Source: Spongilla lacustris (Eukaryota > Porifera > Demospongiae > Spongillida > Spongillidae). From it: 64,000 nt of DNA. The notes below the pieces were generated by a model. That model was given only the letters and a program-made list of their open reading frames with translations. It was not told where the DNA came from and did not search any database. The position numbers were made by a program, and so were the translations under genes. Positions 56,984-64,000 of the stretch are shown here, one piece after another. Each line of letters starts with the position of its first letter. The stretch's first letter is position 1. The DNA lies in NCBI GenBank assembly GCA_949361645.1, contig OX442416.1, positions 5,958,362-6,022,361 on the forward strand, given 5' to 3'.

Positions 56984-57050
56984 AGACATTTTAGTTGACA
57001 ACTGGTGCATCAATGGAAAACTGGCTGCTTTTGATCTTTCTGTAAGCCTG
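56984..57050 (+). pseudogene. RLE-A nuclease-motif scrap
   Basis: EDILVDNWCINGKLAAFDLSV matches ADILVNNWGFNGKPAAFDLSV of the copy at 29,042. Only about 22 codons remain before unrelated integrase sequence. Confidence 0.6.
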
Positions 57051-57074
57051 ACATTGTAGGCCTACTGGTCTCTA

Positions 57075-57840
57075 CTCTGAAGATATCAAAGTTATATGAA
57101 TGCTGTGGACAAGTTTGTACAACTATGTCTCTTGTGTCATGCAAAAAAACCACAGTCAACCCGTGCTCCACTGAGACCAATTATTTCATCAGGCTTCATG
57201 ACAAGAGGCCAGGTTCACAAACTATTCAGTATTTATTATTTCCAGATTGATCTCACTGATATGAGGCACATATAGGCCTGATGGATCCTTTAAGTGGATT
57301 GGTCATTATATGACCCAACAGCTGGTATTCTCATGTGGTGTCCTGACTTGCATCTTGATCAAGATGACAGACGTGCACTCATACACAAAAAATGGTTCTC
57401 TGACAAACATGTAATAATTTATGCTGCACAGATACTACGAAAGAAACAATTTGCACATATTGGTGGCTTACAACCATCGACACTTTCACAGACAGGCCAA
57501 TGGCAAGTCATGACATCTGAAGGGATCCTAATATTACATTCAGGTAATCATTGGTTGTGTGTTTCCACAATTGGATGCCCTGGAAACACAATCAATCTTA
57601 ATGATAGCATGAATCACCGTAAAACAAGTCAATCTATATAGTTGCTAAGGTACAAGTTATACCATCCAAGTGATATAATGCCAAAAGCAGTCAGGGTGCA
57701 GTGACTGTGGTCTGTTTGCGATTGCAACATGCAGCTACAGCACTTTGCAATGGTGAAGTACCCTCATCAAGATTTGTTGGTCAGAGTGCAATGCGGATCC
57801 ACCAATAGTAAATTGTTTTGAGAGCCAGTTGATAATACCA
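57075..57840 (+). pseudogene. Integrase and Ulp1-like protease remnant of a GIN/Ginger-type transposon
   Basis: Integrase part: QLCLLCHAKKPQSTRAPLRP, ISSGFMTRGQ (57,117-57,212), a 33-base GT-AG gap, then IDLTDM and, shifted, PDGSFKWIGHYM (about 57,277-57,312). Protease part: frame 57,294-57,641 with WFSDKHVIIYAAQILRKKQF, AHIGGLQ, HSGNHWLCVSTIGC (HW, catalytic His) and INLNDSM (Asp), then KQSGCSDCGLFAIA near 57,684-57,725 (catalytic Cys box). The H-D-C order fits C48/Ulp1-like proteases found fused to integrases of this kind. The middle of the integrase and the segment before the Cys box are deleted or shifted, so it is dead. Confidence 0.7.
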
Positions 57841-58279
57841 TTTACAGGCAAGCTGGAACCTAGGTCCGTGTATAAAACCGCCAACCAATTTATCAATTGT
57901 TTGAAAAATTGAAAACCACTATTTTTACGTACTAGTTGCAAATTTTGGTCGATTTTTATTTTCAAATTAATTAGAAAATTAAAACATTCAATCACGGTTT
58001 CGCGCAACTGTTGTTTAATTTATCATTTTTCATTATGGATTAATTCTTTTCCCTTTGGAATGGAACCGAGTCAACCGACTCTTTGGCATGTAACCCTTCC
58101 CCTCTATAACGGCCATATTTCTGGGAACGAGTATTCGCGTGTGCGCTTGAATGAATCTTGCTTGATTCAGATATAATATAGCCCTCTGTCGAGTCAAAAT
58201 CGTACGTTAAAGAAGGAGCTGCCTGATGAAAGTCCACAGAAACGCCCGCAGCCCAAACGCGTCAATGAACATCTCTGAG

Positions 58280-58637
<358 letters not shown>

Positions 58638-58689
58638 ACACACACACACACACATCGATCCACACGCACGCACGCACGCAAGCTCACAC

Positions 58690-59149
58690 TAGTCTGGGGA
58701 CCCGACTGATGGAAATACACTGTTAGGTAGACGATCGAAGGTACTCGTTTCCTTTATTACGCGGAACTTTATCATACCTTTGTTTGGGCCATATTTCCAG
58801 ACATTTGCAATTTTGTGTTGATAACCCATCCTTACTTGAAAAGTCGTGCCGCCGGCCTCATGTATACTATAAGGTTCTGTTGAATATAATTCAGACCGTG
58901 TTGACACTAAAGATCAAATAAAGGATATCTGTTTATCGCAATAGAGTCAGTCCAGGAGCACCAGCCCATTCTCACTGCAAGGCGTCTAGCCATAGCCATC
59001 TATGGTCTAACCTCTGCTCCCCAGCATCCGTACGTCTCAATTGCAAATGAGATGCGCATTAGTATTGAACTATTATTCAGTATTATTTTCATTATAATAG
59101 AATAAATTTTTAACTTCTCCTTCCTATATTATTACTTATCAAAGAGTAA
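58690..59149. other. Spacer, nothing recognised
   Basis: No gene or element end could be supported between the microsatellite and the 3' end of the RLE-A copy. Confidence 0.35.
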
Positions 59150-60905
59150 TGATACTACATATACAATACATGGAAATATTCAAGGGATGTCCAGCAGGCC
59201 AAGGGAGTGTGCACACCATCCAGTAAGGCCCTAGCTATGTCACACCTTACCTTTGAGGGAGGAAGTGGTGATGGCCAGGCGGGAGAAAGTAGATTGCCTG
59301 GGCTTCCCTTCCCCAGTTTCCATAGGTCTCCACTGCAAGAGGGATACACATCCAACCCAGCTCTGAACACTTGGGGTCATTTGCTCTGTGCTTCTGGCCT
59401 CTGCCTCTTCTGCTGCAGCCCCTTCAGACAAGCTTGCTGCTGTTAGGATGGAAGGGATTAAGGGAGATTCACAGTGATGTCAAGGGCAGCATGTTTCCCT
59501 CTCTCCCAATTGAGGACAAGTACATCTGCTGGCCGGGTACGGCTTAGGTCTGGTGTAAGGCCACTGCCCGACTCAACTCTCACTCCTAGATGGGCACGAT
59601 GGCAGAATTCTACAAGCACATTACGCAGATGGTTGTGGCGGGTTACGACATCATCACCGTAGAAGCGTGGTTGCCAAGGTGATCATGAGCTATGCCAGGG
59701 CACAAAGAACATGAGGAACCTCTAGCCGTGTACATCCCTAGCCACCATTGGATGGAAATTTGCAGTACATTAGGGTCAAGGTGCAGATCAAGACCAGGAG
59801 AAGCCAGGATGCAGCATGAGGTGTTGACTCAGAGAGCAGCCGAGCCTTGTCGGCAGGTGATGATGCTTCCAACAACAATGAGACCTGGTTGTCCTCTAGT
59901 TTCTTTGACAGTAACCCTTTGGTGGATGGGTGAGGCTGTGATAGCATCCACAGAGATTACCTCAGACAGGGAGACTAAATGAGTGGTTGGAAACTGAGCT
60001 GAGCCCAAGACCTCTGTGACTTAGATTCAGTTGGGCCTGCTGCCATGCACGATCAGTAACTTCTACAGCTATACTATGTGCAAAGCATTGCCTAACCTCA
60101 ACATCAAACAACTGAAGTGCCTCTGTGACTAAACTAAGTGGGGTAGCTCTAGCCAAATGGATTAATTTACAATATAGCTCCCACACAAACGAAGCAGAAT
60201 TAAGGCCACCTGAGGGTCAGAGGCCCCTACGTCTACCAGTCTGGATAATAACCTCATGGCCTCTGAACGCTTTGAAGCTGCATAATTTCCACAGAAAAGG
60301 TAGTCCCCTATAGGAGCACCAAGTAAGACAAGGTGAGGTACATGAGAGGACTTCATAGATGAAGGAAATGTGCTGGTGTCACCTTTACAAAACACCTCGC
60401 ATTTGGACAAATTTACAAAAATGCCAAGGGATGGCCCAATAGAATCCAACAGAGAAAGAGCATGAGGGATAGCAGATTTCTTGCCGGCTAAGGTTCCATC
60501 GTCGAGGTACCAGGCTTGATAGAGTATGGCATTTACTACCTTCTGCGGAACAAGTGCAAAGAGCAGGGGGCCCAGGGGGTCACCTTGTTGGACACCTGCT
60601 ACTGAGGAGATGTGACCCATGGGGTGCCACAGCAAGGGATGAGCAGCATAGCACCATGTGGCCCAGGGTAAGCTCAGGGAAATGGAGAGCGTATTCATCT
60701 AGTATGGCCTGTCTGGAGACCAAATTAAAAGCATTGCACATGTCCACCTTTACTACTGCAAAATTATCATCCTCCTAGTGCTTATCCATGCATGCCCTGA
60801 GGCCATGTACTAACTTCTCAGATCCTGAAGGACAGGCTACCCCAAACTGAAGGGGCTGAAAAAATTCTGAGGCCTTGTACTTTACAATAATAACACATAA
60901 GTACA
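59150..60905 (-). pseudogene. RLE-A copy, motif A to C-terminus, several breaks
   Basis: Minus strand: VKYKASEFFQPLQFGVACPS (60,880 region), HGLRACMDKH, AVVKVDMCNAFNLVSRQAIL (motif A), GVQQGDPLGPLLFALVPQ (motif B, about 60,575), YQAWYLDDGTLAG (catalytic box, about 60,510), FVNLSKCEVFCKG, LVLLGAPIGDYLF, CKLIHLARATPLSLVTEAL, KKLEDNQVSLLLEASSPADK, then RTRPADVLVLNW / AALDI (about 59,545-59,490). The most complete reverse transcriptase in the window, with A, B and C motifs all visible, but split by at least four frameshifts. Confidence 0.8.
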
Positions 60906-60989
60906 AGATAGCAATATGACCCTAGGATATAAATTTCCAATTTATGTGAAAATAACTACACTAAGAATTCATAGCCTGGACCACCATTA

Positions 60990-61260
60990 TAGCCCACACA
61001 GCCCTCACCAGAGTTATGCTGGAGTCGAGATTTGGAACAACGCAGCTGAGAAGCTAAACGTGATCCAAGTCGGGAAAGTGTTTGCTTGGCTTCTGATTCC
61101 CAGCATCCATAATGTTCTACAGCAAGGGGGATACAAACCCAACCTAGCTCATTGCACTTGGGGACATTTGCAATGTGTTTTCTCTGTTCTGCTGCATAAG
61201 CTGCAGACCCAGCTGCACACTCACTTCAGATAAAACTTCGACATTGAGCGGTGATGTGAC
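60990..61260 (-). pseudogene. RLE-A C-terminal scrap upstream of the previous copy
   Basis: Minus strand: LTVTSPLNVEVLSE, ENTLQMSPSA, VGFVSPLL and NIMDAGNQ resemble the nuclease-to-C-terminus region of a divergent copy, in the same orientation as the copy at 59,150-60,905. Confidence 0.5.
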
Positions 61261-61274
61261 AGTAAGTGCATTGA

Positions 61275-62360
61275 GCATTATTGGTCAGTGCCATCATCAA
61301 GATTGATATGAGGAATGCCTTAAACCTTGTCTCCTGAGAAGCTCTTCTTTCATTCTTTCAATTTTTTCCAGACTTCTTCCCTGGGCAGCGTGATGTTATG
61401 GGTCTCACCCTCTTTTGTTTCATCCCTTAGGCATGATGACTGCCTTAACTTATTGTACCAGGCATGGTTCCTGGATGATGGGGTTTTAGCTGGGACTAAG
61501 TGATCACTGCTCAGGGCACTCACCATCATTAATCTGTCCAAATGTGGGTCTGACACTACTATGTTCCCAGACTCAATGAAAGCCTCTAACTCTTCCAACC
61601 TGGATATCCTTGGTGCTTCTATTGGGGACTATATCCACTGTGCCAAATTAATTGCCTCCAAGTGGGTTGAAGCCTTAAAGTTGCTTTCCAAGCTTGATAA
61701 TGTTGCCATCATTGTGGCTTTCAACCTATAGCTACTTTGTGTGAAGGGTAGTTTTTGTAGACTGGCTCACATAGCTCGGTCCACTCCCCCCAGCTTGTCA
61801 TAACCCCTCTCTGTCGCATCACTGGATCAAGCATGCACCACATCAGGGGTATTGTGTGTGGCGCTGATATCCCCGAAGGGGACTCGTGATGAGGCAGTTC
61901 AATTTTTGTTTGGGTGCCCGTTTAAGTGTTGCGATGGCACCGGGGGTGTAATTTGACACCGGATTTGGTTTCCGGGCGGAAAGTTCGACCCTAACCAGTG
62001 GAACAGCCTTGTCGGCGTTTTCACCCTAAACCTTCAACATTCCTAATGCTGCTAACGTTATTCTAACATAACAGTATAGGCTCCACAGCTCAAGCAGCAG
62101 AAGCCCGCAAGCATAGGGCTTATGACTCCAAATGCAGTGAAGCTAGGGTGGGTGGGTGTCCCTATATGGTAGTCGAGACCTATGGGAATTGGTGGAATGA
62201 GGCTAGGAACACATTTTCCTGCTTAGCTACCTGGCTTGCCATTGGCTCATCTAAATCCACTGAAGAGCAGCCTTGTCTTCGAAATATTCAGCAAACTTAA
62301 TCTCACCTTGACCATGCAGGTCCATCGTGAGAGCTGTTATGGCCCAGACTCTCGTAGCTT
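61275..62360 (+). pseudogene. RLE-A copy, internally deleted and interrupted
   Basis: Plus strand: IKIDMRNALNLVS (motif A, 61,300), a deletion, NLLYQAWFLDDGVLAGTK (61,448-61,500), LDILGASIGDYIHCAKLIAS (about 61,600), RLAHIARSTPPSLS (about 61,760-61,800). After about 285 unrelated bases, AQAAEARKHRAYDSKCSEA and MVVETYGNWWNEARNTFSCL resume at 62,090, ending near 62,360. The zinc knuckle and nuclease motif are lost. Confidence 0.7.
61804..62085. other. Unidentified insert within the RLE-A copy
   Basis: About 280 bases with higher GC, carrying ATATCCCCGAAGGGGA and CACCGGGGGTGTAATTTGACACCGG palindromic words. No inverted termini were matched; it replaces the zinc/nuclease part of the copy. Confidence 0.4.
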
Positions 62361-63074
62361 AAACTATTTTAAACCTTATTTATTATACATAAAGAAGAAA
62401 AAAAACATATTATTATCCTACTTCTAGCAGCAATACTATTATTACAAGCATATGCATATACGGAAAACACATTACATATTATATATCACTAGACTAAACA
62501 CCATAGGCCTACAGTTCAACTGAAATGATTATATCATGCATAGATATGCATATGGCGCTGAGTGTATACATGCATCGCCTGTGTCGGGGGGAGGGGCCTA
62601 AAGCGGACTGATAATCCTAGGATACATTGTCCGGCCGGACAGCCTATACGGCGGACACGGTATCCTGTTATCCCGGCGAGGTTACGAAATGGGGGGCGCG
62701 GGTGCAAGGTGGTCAATGATGATGACTAATTCCAAAGTCTGTATAGATGCAAGTGCAATGTATACTGTATAAGGATACATTAAACACATGTAAACATACA
62801 ACTACTATTCTGCATGCAGGACTACGAAAGTCACTACATAGCTTAGATTATTTGCTTGAATGCACTAAGGTTCGTTTTTCAATCCACATGTAGACTACTG
62901 CGCAGGGGGATTGGAATCCTAACGCAATATAAATGTAGGTATATCCAGACCTTTTCTATTTCCATCCAATTGATGATTGGGTCCCGCAGTGCCAGACTCG
63001 GAAGTATTTTTCCGTAAACAGTTGTAGGATCGTACGTTTTGTAAAATTCTGTGCGGGCCGGTGTCATACATGTA
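62361..63074. other. Intergenic, no gene recognised
   Basis: Contains the palindrome TGTCCGGCCGGACA near 62,630 in a GC-rich patch (62,580-62,710). No coding signal. Confidence 0.4.
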
Positions 63075-63335
63075 GTCGCCAATGACTCCCCTAAGTTTTG
63101 ACTCCCCCGACATTCGCGCCTAGGCATATATGACTCCCATGCCTTGGCATATTTGACTCCCCCTTGATAAAAGTGACTCCCGGGAGTTATTACAGCCTTA
63201 GACATAATAAACTCCCCGTCGATCTTGCCAAGGTGTACTTGAATATGATTCCCCAGTTATCTGCATGCATAGACAAAATTGACTCCCACCTTGGGAAGGG
63301 GTTATAGCCTTATAGGTATAAATAAATCCCCCTTG
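63075..63335. repeat. TGACTCCC word cluster
   Basis: Eight or more TGACTCCC/AAACTCCCC/AAATCCCCC variants between 63,083 and 63,335 with uneven spacing; several are preceded by GGCATAT. Related to the AGGCATNTGGGTCCC words of the element at 2,623-3,563. Confidence 0.6.
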
Positions 63336-64000
63336 GTTTTTCTATGCATCATCATGCATGCATGACCATACTTTCTGGGCAGAGATAGCAAATAAAGGTT
63401 TTTTTTTTATGAATGAACACTAACAAAGGCAAGTAATATCACAGATAGCTTGCTTCTTATACAGATTGACAATTAATGCACAACCATGCATGACGCATGC
63501 AGGAACACTGAATGTTCATGCAGCGGAAATGGTACCACTGTTGGCATTGATCACACTGTATTACATAGTAATCAGATGATTTGGCAGCCTACATGTGCAT
63601 ATCAAATGTATCCTGAAACGCTAGCTTGGTTTTTGTTCCTTTTTACAGCAATCATGCATAGATTATGGATTGGCAACGCTACACGTATTGCATACTGACG
63701 TCACGCTATATGCTTGACACCCGGTTACGCTCTTTTCTTGAACTCGGGTTTCTCGTCTTTCTGGAGGTTTCCGTTGGTGTCTGTTAGTTTTGATCGTCGA
63801 AAGTCCTATTCAGGTTACTGACTTGACTTCTTATCTAGTTCTTTGTGTCCAATTCTTAACCTTTTCGTTACTACATGTAAGTTATGGAGTATTAGAGTGG
63901 TTTGGGGGGTTTTAGTAGCAATACGCCGTTGGTAAGAAGCAAAAAAAAAAAGTTGCTTGTGATGCTGTCTCATGCTACGCGTTTCGTAAGCCTGTTTTAA
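63336..64000. other. Window end, no gene recognised
   Basis: A short open frame at 63,486-63,698 has no domain. A 12-base poly-A tract lies near 63,941. Nothing else supported. Confidence 0.35.

Overview
This 64 kb window looks like animal nuclear DNA, most likely from a sponge (Porifera, probably a demosponge); this is an inference. The signs are GT-AG intron boundaries, single-repeat ankyrin exons, a Methuselah/adhesion-like seven-helix receptor with a somatomedin-B-like cysteine cluster, a one-exon seven-helix receptor, and lysine-rich repeats of the Y-x-DPExKK type that I associate with sponge gene sets. The base composition is AT-rich, the palindrome TACATGTA is very common, and foldback elements and microsatellites are dense. 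No prokaryotic operon, CRISPR array, tRNA or rRNA gene was seen. Host-like genes are sparse: ankyrin exons at 5.87-9.09 kb, a receptor gene at 30.6-34.8 kb (+), an intact 346-residue receptor at 39.5-40.5 kb (-), and a lysine-rich gene at 53.3-54.3 kb (+).

Most of the window is mobile-element sequence in layers. (1) A retroelement family, here called RLE-A, has a reverse transcriptase with an F/Y-LDDG catalytic box, a C-x2-C-x9-H-x4-C knuckle and a PD-(D/E)xK-like nuclease motif (R-P-A-D ... F-D-L-T-I-T-S-P). More than ten broken copies occur at 10.3-11.9, 26.6-29.5, 48.6-52.9, 57.0 and 59.1-62.4 kb. (2) Two other retroelement families with related nuclease ends lie at 4.85-5.4 kb (RLE-C) and 47.2-48.5 kb (RLE-B). 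(3) From about 18.0 to 25.1 kb, long (about 1 kb) collinear inverted repeats enclose a decayed Ty3/GIN-type integrase followed by an OTU cysteine protease domain, the layout of a Ginger-like DNA transposon. (4) At 57.1-57.8 kb a second integrase fragment sits next to an Ulp1-like (C48) protease fragment. (5) Ty3/gypsy pol remnants occur at 25.4-26.1 and perhaps 43.2-43.5 kb. (6) There is a pogo/Tigger-like transposase N-terminus (45.5-46.0 kb), two Tc1/mariner-like TA-flanked elements (31.2-32.7 and 54.6-56.2 kb), a hAT-like element (38.0-39.0 kb) and many MITEs. (7) A RING/zinc-domain transposon-like gene (14.9-16.7 kb) has a 22-bp minisatellite expanded inside it.

Region by region: 0-4.8 kb is MITEs and C-rich repeats; 4.8-9.1 kb is an RLE-C remnant and tandemly duplicated ankyrin exons; 9.4-11.9 kb is RLE-A pieces; 13.5-16.8 kb holds two divergently placed zinc/RING transposon-like loci; 18-25 kb is the Ginger-like element; 25.4-29.5 kb is gypsy and RLE-A fragments, including a twin-priming-like inversion; 29.7-34.8 kb is a foldback element and the receptor gene interrupted by a TA-flanked element; 35-39 kb is intergenic MITEs and a hAT-like element; 39.5-40.5 kb is the second receptor; 45-56.5 kb is pogo ends around RLE insertions, the lysine-rich gene and a long-TIR element; 57-62.4 kb is more retroelement and transposon debris; the end carries a TGACTCCC motif cluster.

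The strongest unusual signals are the integrase-plus-OTU element with long terminal repeats, the TA-flanked element whose removal joins two receptor reading frames in phase, the repeated tail-to-head joining of RLE-A copies at (AAT)n tracts, and the clusters of irregularly spaced C-rich words. All homology statements come from motif recognition by eye; no database search was possible.
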